NCBI RefSeq assembly: GCF_036227325.1
Contig: NZ_CP109467.1
Location: forward strand, 3,038,001-3,102,000
Direction: 5' to 3'
DNA from: Streptomyces sp. NBC_01465
GTDB taxonomy: Bacteria > Actinomycetota > Actinomycetes > Streptomycetales > Streptomycetaceae
DNA length: 64,000 bases
How positions within the stretch are numbered: the stretch's first letter is position 1; the number at the start of each line of letters is the position of its first letter. Shown here in pieces: positions 42,740 through 50,795 of this stretch. Position numbers and translations under genes: made by a program. The notes under the pieces are model-generated. The model worked only from the letters and a program-made list of their open reading frames with translations. It did not search any database and was not told the origin of the DNA.

Positions 42740-43384
42740 ATGTTTGCCGTGAGCTCATCTGCCATACCCACCCGCGTCGTCCTGCTGGCCGGCCCGTCCG
42801 GCTCCGGGAAGTCACTCCTGGCCGCCGAGTCCGGGCTGCCCGTGCTGCGGCTCGACGACTTCTACAAGGAGGCCGGCGACCCGACACTCCCGCTGGTCGA
42901 GGGGTCGTCCGACATCGACTGGGACCACACGCAGTCCTGGGACGCGGAGGTGGCGGTCGCCGCGATCGTGGAGCTGTGTCGTACGGGGCGTACGAACGTG
43001 CCGGTGTACGACATCTCCACGAGCTCACGGACCGGCGTCGAATCGCTGGACATCGGCCGGACCCCGCTGTTCATCGCGGAGGGGATCTTCGCGGCGGACA
43101 TCGTGGCGCGGTGCGAGGAGCTCGGGGTGCTGGCCGATGCGATCTGTCTGAGCCGGGGGCCTCTGACCACCTTCCGGCGCAGGCTGCTGCGCGATCTGCG
43201 CGAGGGCCGCAAGTCGGTGCCGTTCCTGCTGCGCAGGGGGTGGCGGCTGATGCGGACCGAGCGGGGGATCGTGGCGCGGCATGTGGCGCTGGGCGCGTAC
43301 GCGTGCGACAAGGAGGAGGCGCTGGGGCGGCTGGCGTCCGCCGCGGCGGGGCGGTGCCGGCGCGCCGGGGCCAAGGCTGCGTAG
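42740..43384 (+). CDS. P-loop uridine kinase-like protein
   Basis: 214 aa. Walker A GPSGSGKS at about 18-25, then LPVLRLDDFYKE and DWDHTQSWD, which match the uridine/phosphoribulokinase pattern; DISTSSRTG and an Arg-rich LID-like region (FRRRLLRDLREGRKS) follow. Could phosphorylate uridine or cytidine, which would fit the nucleoside genes nearby, but no CTACGCGCGTAG site is present upstream. ATG 42740 or GTG 42752 may be the start; no Shine-Dalgarno is seen. Confidence 0.82.
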   Translation: MFAVSSSAIPTRVVLLAGPSGSGKSLLAAESGLPVLRLDDFYKEAGDPTLPLVEGSSDIDWDHTQSWDAEVAVAAIVELCRTGRTNVPVYDISTSSRTGVESLDIGRTPLFIAEGIFAADIVARCEELGVLADAICLSRGPLTTFRRRLLRDLREGRKSVPFLLRRGWRLMRTERGIVARHVALGAYACDKEEALGRLASAAAGRCRRAGAKAA

Positions 43385-43396
43385 GCGCGACTCCTC

Positions 43397-43453
43397 CCGG
43401 GGCTCCGCCCCGGACCCCGCTCCTCAATCGCCGGAGGGGCTGATTTTGCCCAC
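43397..43453. repeat. 57-nt dispersed repeat, copy 2
   Basis: Identical to 6321-6377. It follows the uridine-kinase-like gene by about 12 nt and probably acts as its terminator (hairpin CCGGGGC TCC GCCCCGG, then GATTTT). Confidence 0.75.
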
Positions 43454-43458
43454 GACAT

Positions 43459-43503
43459 GAAACAGGGCCGGACAAGACCCCCCGGCCTGTCCGACCCTGT
43501 TTC
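43459..43503. terminator. Terminator between kinase gene and sigQ
   Basis: GAAACAGGG-CGGACA pairs with TGTCCG-CCCTGTTTC over 15 bp with one bulge on each side. It serves the convergent sigQ gene, 59 nt after its stop codon, and probably the kinase gene too. Confidence 0.85.
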
Positions 43504-43562
43504 GTTCCCCCGTGCTCCCGCCGTCTCCCCCGAAACAGCGGCCCCCGTATCCCCCCGATCCC

Positions 43563-44297
43563 TCAGGCGACCAGCTCGCCGAAGGACTCCTCCTCGTCAC
43601 GGCCGAAGCTGAGGACCTCGTCCTCGCGCATCCGGCGGAGCGACCGCCAGATGCTCGACTTCACCGTGCCGACACTGATGTCCAGGATCTCCGCGATCTC
43701 CGGATCCGTACGGCCCTCGTAGTAGCGCAGGACCAGCATCGTCCGCTGCAGCTCCGGAAGGTGTGCCAGCGCCTGCCACAGGACCGCGCGCAGCTCCGTG
43801 CCGCGCATCGCGTCCGTGTCGTACGCCGTCTCCGGGAGCTCCTCGGTCGGGTACTCGTTCAGCTTGCGGCGGCGCCACGCGCTGATGTGCAGGTTCGTCA
43901 TGGTGCGGCGCAGGTAGCCCCCGACCGCCGCCTTGTCGCTGATCCGGTCCCAGGCGCGGTACGTGGAGAACAGCGCGCTCTGGAGCAGGTCCTCCGCCTC
44001 GAAGCGGTCGCCCGTGAGGTGGTAGGCGGTCGCGTACAGGGAGGCGCGGCGTTCCTGCACGTAGGCGGTGAATTCCGCCTCCGACAGGGACTGCTGCCGC
44101 TCCCCCGAGTCCTCCCCGTACGCCGACGCGCCCCCGGCTCCCCCGTCAACCACCGTCATGAACGACGGTGTGTGCTGACGCCCGGTGCTGCGCGAGCACC
44201 CCCGCACTCCCGCGGCACCGGACTTCTGAACCGGCACGGTCACGTCGTGGAGCCGCGTGATTACTGCGCTGGAGGTGGTGCTGTGCAGTGCGTTCAT
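43563..44297 (-). CDS. sigQ: ECF RNA polymerase sigma factor SigQ
   Basis: 244-aa SigE-like ECF sigma factor. Region 2 (FTAYVQERRASLYATAYHLTGDRFEAEDLLQSALFSTYRAWDRI) and region 4 (RTMLVLRYYEGRTDPEIAEILDISVGTVKSSIWRSLRRMRE) are complete; the N-terminal ~65 residues are an extra, poorly conserved tail. The adjacent, divergent afsQ1/afsQ2 operon controls sigQ in S. coelicolor, where SigQ antagonises AfsQ1-driven antibiotic production. ATG 44297 follows GGGGGG-rich sequence; a later start near residue 47 (MTVVDG) is possible. Confidence 0.92.
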   Translation of the reverse strand: MNALHSTTSSAVITRLHDVTVPVQKSGAAGVRGCSRSTGRQHTPSFMTVVDGGAGGASAYGEDSGERQQSLSEAEFTAYVQERRASLYATAYHLTGDRFEAEDLLQSALFSTYRAWDRISDKAAVGGYLRRTMTNLHISAWRRRKLNEYPTEELPETAYDTDAMRGTELRAVLWQALAHLPELQRTMLVLRYYEGRTDPEIAEILDISVGTVKSSIWRSLRRMREDEVLSFGRDEEESFGELVA

Positions 44298-44382
44298 CTC
44301 GCGCCCCCCGTCGGTGGTTCCTAGCGGTTCGGTCTGTGGTGAAAAGCTTGCCCGCGCTCCTTCATGGCCGTGTCCGCCGACT

Positions 44383-44398
44383 GTCACAGGGCTGTCAC
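44383..44398. promoter_or_regulatory. AfsQ1 box in the sigQ-afsQ1 spacer
   Basis: GTCAC at 44383-44387 and GTCAC at 44394-44398 are separated by six bases, an exact match to the published AfsQ1 consensus GTnAC-n6-GTnAC. It lies 85 bp from the sigQ start and 72 bp from the afsQ1 start, consistent with control of sigQ and possible autoregulation. Confidence 0.85.
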
Positions 44399-44469
44399 AG
44401 CGGTACGCGTCTCAATGGGAGGGCACCAACTGTCGAACTCCCCCTGTCCCATGGGCCAGAATGACCAAC

Positions 44470-45147
44470 GTGCCCTTCCTGTTGCTGATCGAGGACGACG
44501 ACGCCATCCGCACAGCCCTTGAGCTGTCGCTGTCACGCCAGGGGCACCGTGTCGCCACGGCGGCCACTGGCGAGGACGGCCTCAAACTGCTGCGCGAACA
44601 GCGGCCGGACCTGGTCGTGCTGGACGTGATGCTGCCCGGCATCGACGGATTCGAGGTGTGCCGGCGCATCCGGCGCACCGACCAGCTGCCGATCATCCTG
44701 CTGACCGCGCGCAACGACGACATCGATGTGGTGGTCGGACTCGAGTCCGGCGCCGACGACTACGTCGTGAAACCGGTCCAGGGGCGGGTGCTCGACGCCC
44801 GCATCCGGGCCGTACTGCGCCGCGGGGAGCGCGAGTCCACCGACTCCGCAGCCTTCGGGTCCCTCGTCATCGACCGGTCCGCGATGACCGTGACGAAGAA
44901 CGGCGAGGACCTGATGCTCACCCCGACCGAGCTGCGGCTGCTCCTCGAGCTGAGCCGGCGGCCCGGACAGGCGCTGTCGCGGCAGCAGTTGCTGCGGCTG
45001 GTGTGGGAGCACGACTATCTCGGTGACTCGCGGCTCGTGGACGCGTGCGTCCAGCGGCTGCGCGCCAAGGTGGAGGACGTGCCGTCCTCGCCGACCCTGA
45101 TCCGTACCGTGCGCGGCGTCGGCTACAGGCTGGACACGCCTCAGTGA
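44470..45147 (+). CDS. afsQ1: Response regulator AfsQ1
   Basis: 225-aa OmpR-type response regulator. Receiver residues are complete: acidic EDDD at 8-11, phosphorylation Asp in VLDVMLPG (about residue 54), Thr in LLTARN and Lys in YVVKP. The C-terminal winged helix starts near 130 (LTPTELRLLLELSRRPGQALSRQQLLRLVW). It activates antibiotic genes and sigQ in response to nitrogen/glutamate conditions in S. coelicolor. GTG 44470 gives the known length; a -10-like CAGAAT ends 7 nt before it, suggesting a leaderless mRNA. ATG 44461 is an alternative. Confidence 0.96.
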   Translation: MPFLLLIEDDDAIRTALELSLSRQGHRVATAATGEDGLKLLREQRPDLVVLDVMLPGIDGFEVCRRIRRTDQLPIILLTARNDDIDVVVGLESGADDYVVKPVQGRVLDARIRAVLRRGERESTDSAAFGSLVIDRSAMTVTKNGEDLMLTPTELRLLLELSRRPGQALSRQQLLRLVWEHDYLGDSRLVDACVQRLRAKVEDVPSSPTLIRTVRGVGYRLDTPQ

Positions 45148-46649
45148 GAAGGAAGTTCCTCCACGGCCTGCGGTGGACCAGCCTCAGGCTCCGGCTCGTC
45201 GTCGTCTTCGCGCTCGTCGCACTGACCGCCGCCGTCTCCGCCTCCGGCATCGCGTACTGGCTCAACCGCGAGGCCGTCCTGACGCGCACCCAGGACTCCG
45301 CGCTCAACGACTTCCGCCAGGAGATGCAGAACCGGGCCGCGTCCCTGCCGCTCGACCCGACCGCGAGCCAGCTGCAGACCGCCGCCGTGCAGATGTCGAG
45401 CAGCGGCAATCCGCACTACAGCGTGCTGCTCGTTGGTGAGAGCGGGGACGGGGGCGAGGAGGCCTTCGGGTACTCGAACCCCGCCGGGTTCACGCTCAAC
45501 GACGTCCCCAAGTCGCTGCAGGACGCGGTGAACAAGAAGCAGAAGGTCACCCCGGGCAACCCGTACACGTACCACCTCTTCTGGCAGCGCATCACGTTGC
45601 GCAAGCAGCCCTATCTGGTCTCCGGGACGAAGATCATCGGGGGCGGTCCGACCGGCTACATGCTCACCTCCCTCGACAAGGAGCGGCAGGACCTCAACTC
45701 CCTGGCCTGGTCCCTCGCCATCGCCACCGCGCTCGCGCTCATCGGGTCCGCGCTGCTCGCGCAGGCCGCGGCGACGACCGTACTGAAGCCGGTGCAGCGC
45801 CTGGGCGATGCGGCGCGGCGCCTCGGCGAAGGCAAGCTCGACACCCGGCTGCGGGTCTCCGGGACCGATGAACTCGCCGATCTTTCGCGGACGTTCAACA
45901 AGACGGCGGCCGCGCTGGAGAAGAAGGTCGACGACATGAGTGCGCGCGAGGAGGCCAGTCGAAGGTTCGTCGCCGACATGTCTCATGAGCTGCGTACGCC
46001 GCTGACCGCCATCACCGCGGTGAGCGAGGTGCTTGAGGAAGAGGCCGACAGCCTCGATCCGATGATCGCGCCCGCCGTGCAGCTGGTCGTGAGCGAGACG
46101 CGGCGGCTCAACACCCTGGTCGAGAACCTGATGGAGGTCACCCGCTTCGACGCGGGGACCGCCCGGCTCGTCCTCGACGACGTCGACATCGCCGACCAGA
46201 TCACCGCCTGCATCGACGCCCGCGCCTGGCTGGACGCCGTGGACCTCGACGCCGAGCGCGGCATCATGGTGCGGCTCGACCCGCGCCGCCTCGATGTGAT
46301 CCTGGCCAACCTGATCGGCAACGCGCTCAAGCACGGCGGTTCGCCGGTACGGGTCTCGGTCGGCCTGGAGGGCGAGGAGCTCGTCATCGCGGTGCAGGAC
46401 CACGGCCCCGGCATCCCCGAGGAAGTGCTGCCGCACGTCTTCGACCGGTTCTACAAGGCCAGCGCCTCGCGGCCGCGCTCCGAGGGCAGCGGCCTCGGGC
46501 TCTCCATCGCCATGGAGAACGCCCACATCCACGGCGGGACCATCACGGCCGCCAACTCCCCCGAGGGCGGTGCGGTGTTCGTACTGCGGCTGCCGCGCGA
46601 CTCCGACCCCGCGGTCGACGAAGAAGACGAAGAGGGCAGCGGCGCATGA
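45144..46649 (+). CDS. afsQ2: Sensor histidine kinase AfsQ2
   Basis: 501 aa. Transmembrane helix 1 at about 17-37, a ~150-residue extracytoplasmic sensor, helix 2 at about 190-210, HAMP (KPVQRLGDAARRLGEGKLDTRL), then HisKA with phosphoacceptor His in FVADMSHELRTPL, and HATPase with N box LANLIGNALKHGG, GPGIPEEV and GLGLSIA. Its GTG overlaps the afsQ1 stop (GTGA), so synthesis is coupled. Signals phosphoryl transfer to AfsQ1. Confidence 0.96.
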   Translation: MRRKFLHGLRWTSLRLRLVVVFALVALTAAVSASGIAYWLNREAVLTRTQDSALNDFRQEMQNRAASLPLDPTASQLQTAAVQMSSSGNPHYSVLLVGESGDGGEEAFGYSNPAGFTLNDVPKSLQDAVNKKQKVTPGNPYTYHLFWQRITLRKQPYLVSGTKIIGGGPTGYMLTSLDKERQDLNSLAWSLAIATALALIGSALLAQAAATTVLKPVQRLGDAARRLGEGKLDTRLRVSGTDELADLSRTFNKTAAALEKKVDDMSAREEASRRFVADMSHELRTPLTAITAVSEVLEEEADSLDPMIAPAVQLVVSETRRLNTLVENLMEVTRFDAGTARLVLDDVDIADQITACIDARAWLDAVDLDAERGIMVRLDPRRLDVILANLIGNALKHGGSPVRVSVGLEGEELVIAVQDHGPGIPEEVLPHVFDRFYKASASRPRSEGSGLGLSIAMENAHIHGGTITAANSPEGGAVFVLRLPRDSDPAVDEEDEEGSGA

Positions 46650-47266
46650 GGTTCCGTAAGGCCGCGACCGTGCTGGCCGGCATCGCCGCACTCTGCGCCG
46701 CCGCCACCGGCTGCGGCATCCGCGACACCTCCGTCCCCGTCGACGCGGGGCAGGCGCCGTCGCGCGTGCCGTGCGACCTGCCCGCGGAGAACGTCGCCAC
46801 CCAGGCCATGGAGGGCATTCCCGTACGGATCTACCTGGTCTGCGGCTCCCAGCTGGTCTCCGCCGACCGTACGGTCCAGATCCCGCAGGGCTCCGACACC
46901 GCGGACCGCGTCCGGGTCGCGCAGATGCTGCTCGACGAGCTCCAGGAGCCGCCGACGACCGCGGAGCGCCAGGCCGGGTTCACCACGGACGTCCGGGGCT
47001 CCCTGACCGTGAACGGACCGCGCAAGAACGACCCGCGGACCGCGCTGCGGCTCAACCGCGCCCCCGAGGACCTGCCGTCCGCCGCGCTGGCCCAGGTGGT
47101 CTGCACGTACGCGGACAGCGCCCTGGTCGAGGAGCAGGACGACGCGGTGCTGCTCGGCGGTCCGGGCGGGGAGCAGGTGCGGTCGTACGCCTGTACGCAG
47201 GAGCTCAAGGCCAGGCCCGAAGCCGTCCCCACGCTGCCCGAACCGACGCCGACCGTCGCCCCCTGA
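46646..47266 (+). CDS. Lipoprotein of the afsQ operon
   Basis: 206 aa. A lipoprotein signal (MRFRKAATVLAGIAALCAAATGCG) has Cys23 as the likely lipidation site. The mature part (RIYLVCGSQLVSADRTVQIPQ, ADRVRVAQMLLDELQEPPTTAERQAGFTT) resembles GerMN-type domains and ends in a Pro-rich tail. It overlaps afsQ2 by ATGA, so it is made with the sensor and may modulate it at the membrane, as its S. coelicolor counterpart in the same operon suggests. Confidence 0.9.
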   Translation: MRFRKAATVLAGIAALCAAATGCGIRDTSVPVDAGQAPSRVPCDLPAENVATQAMEGIPVRIYLVCGSQLVSADRTVQIPQGSDTADRVRVAQMLLDELQEPPTTAERQAGFTTDVRGSLTVNGPRKNDPRTALRLNRAPEDLPSAALAQVVCTYADSALVEEQDDAVLLGGPGGEQVRSYACTQELKARPEAVPTLPEPTPTVAP

Positions 47267-47344
47267 CCCCGCGGCCACAACCGCGTCGGCCACGGCGGAA
47301 CCGATCGCGACGGTCCGGGCGTCTTGGGGGGCGTGCGTCAAGGT

Positions 47345-47878
47345 ATGGGCGGTGATACCGCCATCCGCTTCCGCGTCGGGGGGTCTGTTCTCCTCGTCGC
47401 TCATCTGCTGATCGTCGGATGGCTGACGCTGCGCCCGCTGGACGTGATGTGGGTGACCGCCTCGAACTTCACCCCCTTCGCCGGGATCCGCGCCGATCTC
47501 GGCATGGGCGCGGTCGAGGCGATGCGCCGGATCGGCGAGGGGCTCGCGCTGCTGGCCCCGCTCGGGGTGCTGCTGCCGCTGGCCGGCGGGCGGCTGCACG
47601 TCTCGCCGTGGCTGTCCTTCGCCCGTACCGTCGCCGCCGGAGCGCTCATCTCGCTGGCCGTGGAGCTGCTGCAGACCGGGGTCCCCGGGCAGGTCGTCGA
47701 CATCGACTCGCTGCTGCTGAACACGGCCGGGGTGGCGCTGGCTCACCTCGCCGTCGTACCGGCCGTGCGGGCGGGTCTGCGTCGCAGGCAGGAGAAGAGG
47801 GCCGTGTCGGCCCTCCTGCGGGAGGAGCCCTCTCAGGGGGCTACCCCGACGATTCCCAGGGTCGGGATCGCCCCGTAG
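47345..47878 (+). CDS. VanZ-like membrane protein
   Basis: 177 aa with about four helices. Conserved VanZ-type residues are the N of ASNFTPFAGIR after helix 1, and the late acidic pair VELLQTGVPGQVVDIDSLLLNTAGVALA. VanZ-like proteins are linked to teicoplanin resistance in enterococci; in actinomycetes the role is open. GTG 47333 or TTG 47324 could extend the protein; ATG 47345 was chosen as nearest to the hydrophobic core. Confidence 0.82.
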   Translation: MGGDTAIRFRVGGSVLLVAHLLIVGWLTLRPLDVMWVTASNFTPFAGIRADLGMGAVEAMRRIGEGLALLAPLGVLLPLAGGRLHVSPWLSFARTVAAGALISLAVELLQTGVPGQVVDIDSLLLNTAGVALAHLAVVPAVRAGLRRRQEKRAVSALLREEPSQGATPTIPRVGIAP

Positions 47879-47969
47879 TCCGACGCTTTGCACCCCTCCC
47901 CGGCGCCACCATGGAGACATCGGGAGCGCGGTCGAGCGGCTCCCACCCCAGCTCGCGAAGGAGCCCCAC

Positions 47970-48179
47970 ATGTCCGCACTTGCCCGCCCCCGCGACGGCC
48001 GTGTCCTCGGCGGAGTGTGCGCAGCGCTGGCACGGCGCTTCGGTACCTCCGCAACGACGATGCGCGTGATCTTCGTGGTCTCGTGCCTGCTCCCCGGCCC
48101 GCAGTTCCTGCTCTACCTGGCGCTGTGGATCCTGCTCCCGGCGGAGGACAAGACGCACTCGTCGTCCGCAGCCTGGTAA
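47970..48179 (+). CDS. PspC-domain membrane protein
   Basis: 69 aa, a complete PspC domain: RPRDGRVLGGVCAALARRFGTSATTMRVIFVVSCLLPGPQFLLYLALWILLPAED, with two hydrophobic stretches. PspC proteins sense or transmit membrane stress in enterobacteria; this stand-alone form is frequent in Streptomyces. AAGGAG sits 8 nt before the ATG. Confidence 0.9.
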   Translation: MSALARPRDGRVLGGVCAALARRFGTSATTMRVIFVVSCLLPGPQFLLYLALWILLPAEDKTHSSSAAW

Positions 48180-48203
48180 TCCGTACGTACACAGACACGC
48201 GAG

Positions 48204-48234
48204 AGGGCGCCCCCGGAGATCCGGTGGGCGCCCT
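48204..48234. terminator. Bidirectional terminator after pspC gene
   Basis: AGGGCGCCC and GGGCGCCCT form the outer stem and CCGG/CCGG an inner one around GAGAT. It lies between convergent genes, 24 nt from either stop codon. Confidence 0.85.
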
Positions 48235-48258
48235 TCTGCGTGCTGCGTTCGTACGGAA

Positions 48259-48657
48259 CTACTTGCCGAGCCCCGGGACGGCACCGGTGGGCAGCGCGCC
48301 CGTCGGCAGGGCGCCCGTCGGCAGCGCGCCGGTCGGCAGGCCGCCGAGGAGTCCGGCGACCGGGTCGCCCGCACCGTCGGCCGGCAGGGTCTGCGGCAGC
48401 GTCTGGTCGGCGGTCGACGGGGCGGTGGCGAGACCGCTCGCGAGGGCGTTCTGCCCGGCGCCCAGGGCCTCGGGGGCGCCGGCGGGGAGCTTGGCGGCGG
48501 CGTCCTCGACGGGGAGCGTGTGGGTGACGGTGTCCAGCGCGGAGGTGGCGTCCGGGAGGGAGGGGACGACCGAGGCGGAGGCGGTGCCTGCGGCGGCTGC
48601 GGCGAAGGCGGCACCGAGAACGGCGACACCGAGAGTCTTGGCAGCAGACTGCTTCAT
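48259..48657 (-). CDS. Secreted protein with C-terminal LPTGA repeats
   Basis: 132 aa. Signal peptide MKQSAAKTLGVAVLGAAFAAAAAGTASA, cleavage near residue 28. The mature protein is Ala/Pro/Thr-rich and ends in four tandem LPTGA units followed by VPGLGK, coded by a 15-bp tandem repeat at about 48275-48340. The units resemble but do not match a sortase LPxTG site and have no following hydrophobic segment, so wall anchoring is unlikely. Function unknown. Confidence 0.8.
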   Translation of the reverse strand: MKQSAAKTLGVAVLGAAFAAAAAGTASASVVPSLPDATSALDTVTHTLPVEDAAAKLPAGAPEALGAGQNALASGLATAPSTADQTLPQTLPADGAGDPVAGLLGGLPTGALPTGALPTGALPTGAVPGLGK

Positions 48658-48740
48658 GAGAAAAACGTCCTTGCGACGGGGGAAATTGAGCGGCTCCGCA
48701 AGGTAGTCAGGGCTCATGGCGCCTCGCAAACCCCCCTCTG

Positions 48741-48776
48741 CGGCCGGGTGTTGATATTCGTAACCTCACCCGGCCG
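48741..48776. terminator. Terminator after add
   Basis: CGGCCGGGTG and CACCCGGCCG are perfect 10-bp arms around a 16-nt loop. The hairpin is 30 nt after the adenosine deaminase stop codon on the minus strand and before the secreted-protein gene. Confidence 0.85.
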
Positions 48777-48805
48777 CTGTCGTGTCCGCGGCTGCTTCTG
48801 TCGAA

Positions 48806-49927
48806 CTAGCTGGTCACAGCGGTCTGCCGGAACAGCCATTCGGCTTTCAGTTCGGCGTATCCGGGCTTGATCACGTCATTGATCATGGCCAGTCGTTCAT
48901 CGAAAGGAATGAAAGCTGATTTCATCGCATTGACTGTGAACCACTGCATGTCGTCGAGCGTGTAGCCGAAAGCGTCGACCAGGTGCTCGAATTCACGGCT
49001 CATGCTCGTACCGCTCATCAGCCGGTTGTCGGTGTTCACGGTGGCGCGGAAGTGGAGCTTGCGCAGCAGACCGATGGGGTGCTCGGCGTACGAGGATGCC
49101 GCCCCCGTCTGGAGGTTGGACGTCGGGCAGAGCTCCAGGGGGATGCGCTTGTCCCGTACGTACGCGGCGAGGCGGCCCAGCTTGACGGTGCCGTCGTCGG
49201 CGACCTGGATGTCGTCGATGATGCGGACGCCGTGGCCGAGGCGGTCGGCGCCGCACCACTGGAGGGCCTGCCAGATGGAGGGGAGGCCGAAGGCTTCGCC
49301 GGCGTGGATCGTGAAGTGGTTGTTCTCGCGCTTCAGGTACTCGAAGGCGTCGAGGTGACGGGTGGGCGGGAATCCGGCCTCGGCTCCCGCGATGTCGAAG
49401 CCGACGACTCCCAGGTCGCGGTAGCGGTTGGCGAGTTCGGCGATCTCCAGGGCGCGGGCTGCGTGCCGCATCGCGGTGAGGAGGGCGCCGACGCGGATGC
49501 GGTGGCCGTTGGCACGGGCGCGGCGCTCGCCCTCGCGGAAGCCCTCGTTGACGGCCTCGACGACCTGCTCCAGGGTGAGGCCCGCCTCCAGGTGCTGCTC
49601 GGGGGCGTACCGGATCTCCGCGTAGACGACACCGTCCTCGGCGAGGTCCTCGGCGCACTCGGCGGCGACGCGGAAGAGCGCGTCGCGGGTCTGCATGACG
49701 GCGCAGGTGTGCGCGAAGGTCTCCAGGTACCGCTCCAGCGATCCGGAGTCGGCGGCCTCCTGGAACCAGGTCCCGAGCTTGTCGGCCTCGGTCTCGGGCA
49801 GGTTCTCGTACCCCACCTCGCGGGCGAGCTCGATGATCGTGCCGGGCCGCAGTCCGCCGTCGAGGTGGTCGTGCAGCAGCACCTTGGGCGCGCGCCTGAT
49901 CTGGTCTCCGCTGATGTCGTTCGTCAT
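48806..49927 (-). CDS. add: Adenosine deaminase
   Basis: 373 aa. Converts adenosine and deoxyadenosine to inosine forms, feeding purine nucleoside phosphorylase. Zinc ligands and catalytic residues are clear: HDHLDGG at the start, the HAGE motif in [13 protein letters not shown] with catalytic Glu, DRLGHGVRI, and [18 protein letters not shown] with the Asp that binds zinc. The mRNA appears leaderless: TAGAGT at 49939-49934 ends 6 nt before the ATG. The nucleoside operator lies 15 bp upstream of the ATG. Confidence 0.95.
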   Translation of the reverse strand: MTNDISGDQIRRAPKVLLHDHLDGGLRPGTIIELAREVGYENLPETEADKLGTWFQEAADSGSLERYLETFAHTCAVMQTRDALFRVAAECAEDLAEDGVVYAEIRYAPEQHLEAGLTLEQVVEAVNEGFREGERRARANGHRIRVGALLTAMRHAARALEIAELANRYRDLGVVGFDIAGAEAGFPPTRHLDAFEYLKRENNHFTIHAGEAFGLPSIWQALQWCGADRLGHGVRIIDDIQVADDGTVKLGRLAAYVRDKRIPLELCPTSNLQTGAASSYAEHPIGLLRKLHFRATVNTDNRLMSGTSMSREFEHLVDAFGYTLDDMQWFTVNAMKSAFIPFDERLAMINDVIKPGYAELKAEWLFRQTAVTS

Positions 49928-49942
49928 TTCCGCACTCTAGTC

Positions 49943-49954
49943 CTACGCGCGTAG
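49943..49954. promoter_or_regulatory. Nucleoside-regulon operator upstream of add
   Basis: Perfect CTACGCGCGTAG palindrome, 16 bp upstream of the add start codon and just upstream of a possible -10 on the minus strand. Confidence 0.82.
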
Positions 49955-50039
49955 ATCGTGCAGGGGATGTGCGGGTCGATACGTAACAGAGACCGTGCGG
50001 ACGGGTGGAGTACACCTCTGCTTCTGAGACTGTTCTGTT

Positions 50040-50795
50040 ATGCCACAGCAAGCACTTCGGTCGCCGGAAGCCAGGCTGGGACGGGCAGTTGGCACCGGCC
50101 TGGCGGTCAGCGGAGTCACCCTCCTGCTCCCCGACGGCGAACCCCACTCGAAGCGCCGCCCCTCCCGCCTCACGTACTCCGCGACCCAGCCCCTGGCCCG
50201 CCGCCTGGGCCGCGCGGGCGCGGACGAAGGCCTGGCGGTGCATGCCGTCCACTACCGCTACCGCGGCTGGAACGGCACCGACGCGCATCTCGCGCGGGAC
50301 GCGAGCTGGGCGGTGGAGGAGGTCGTACGGCGCTACGGGGACGTCCCCGTCTGCCTGGCCGGCCACGGCATGGGCGGCAGGGCGGCGCTGCACGCGGCGG
50401 CGCACCCTGCGGTCAACTCCGTGCTGGCGCTGGCCCCTTGGCTGCCGGAGGACGACATGGCGGCGACTCCGGAGCCGGTGAAGCAGCTGGTGGGGAGGAA
50501 GGTGCTGATCGTGCACGGCACGAACGACGCACGGACCGACCCCGAGCTCTCCTTCCGCCTGGCGGAGAGGATCAAGAAGACGAACCGCGACACGTGCCGC
50601 TTCGAGGTGCACTCGGACGGCCATGCGCTCCGCCAGCACAAGGACGAAGTGCACGCGCTGGTGGCGGACTTCGTGACGGGGTCGCTGTTCTCGCGGACGT
50701 ACGCGAGGCCGGTCGCGGACGCCCTGGCGGCTCCGCCGCCGCTGGGGCTGCGGATGCCCCTGGCGGCGGGGTTCGGGCGGTCGCTGCGGAGGTAG
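50040..50795 (+). CDS. Alpha/beta hydrolase-fold protein lacking the Ser nucleophile
   Basis: 251 aa. The alpha/beta hydrolase core is clear (AVHAVHYRYRGWNGT, ALAPWLPEDD, VLIVHGTNDARTDP, HSDGHALR), including a plausible acid Asp and His. The nucleophile elbow reads GHGMGG, with Gly instead of the usual Ser, so it may lack esterase activity. The reading frame is intact and the residue is surrounded by good family sequence, so this is a change in the protein and not a sequencing slip. Its stop abuts that of the convergent MerR gene. Confidence 0.82.
   Translation: MPQQALRSPEARLGRAVGTGLAVSGVTLLLPDGEPHSKRRPSRLTYSATQPLARRLGRAGADEGLAVHAVHYRYRGWNGTDAHLARDASWAVEEVVRRYGDVPVCLAGHGMGGRAALHAAAHPAVNSVLALAPWLPEDDMAATPEPVKQLVGRKVLIVHGTNDARTDPELSFRLAERIKKTNRDTCRFEVHSDGHALRQHKDEVHALVADFVTGSLFSRTYARPVADALAAPPPLGLRMPLAAGFGRSLRR

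Noticed and set aside
48275..48340. Tandem LPTGA units as possible sortase sites
   Set aside because: The sortase motif is LPxTG; here the residue between Pro and Thr is missing and no hydrophobic stretch or basic tail follows.
48275..48340. CRISPR-like array
   Set aside because: The 15-bp units are contiguous, without unique spacers, and lie inside a reading frame. No CRISPR array or cas gene was seen anywhere in the window.
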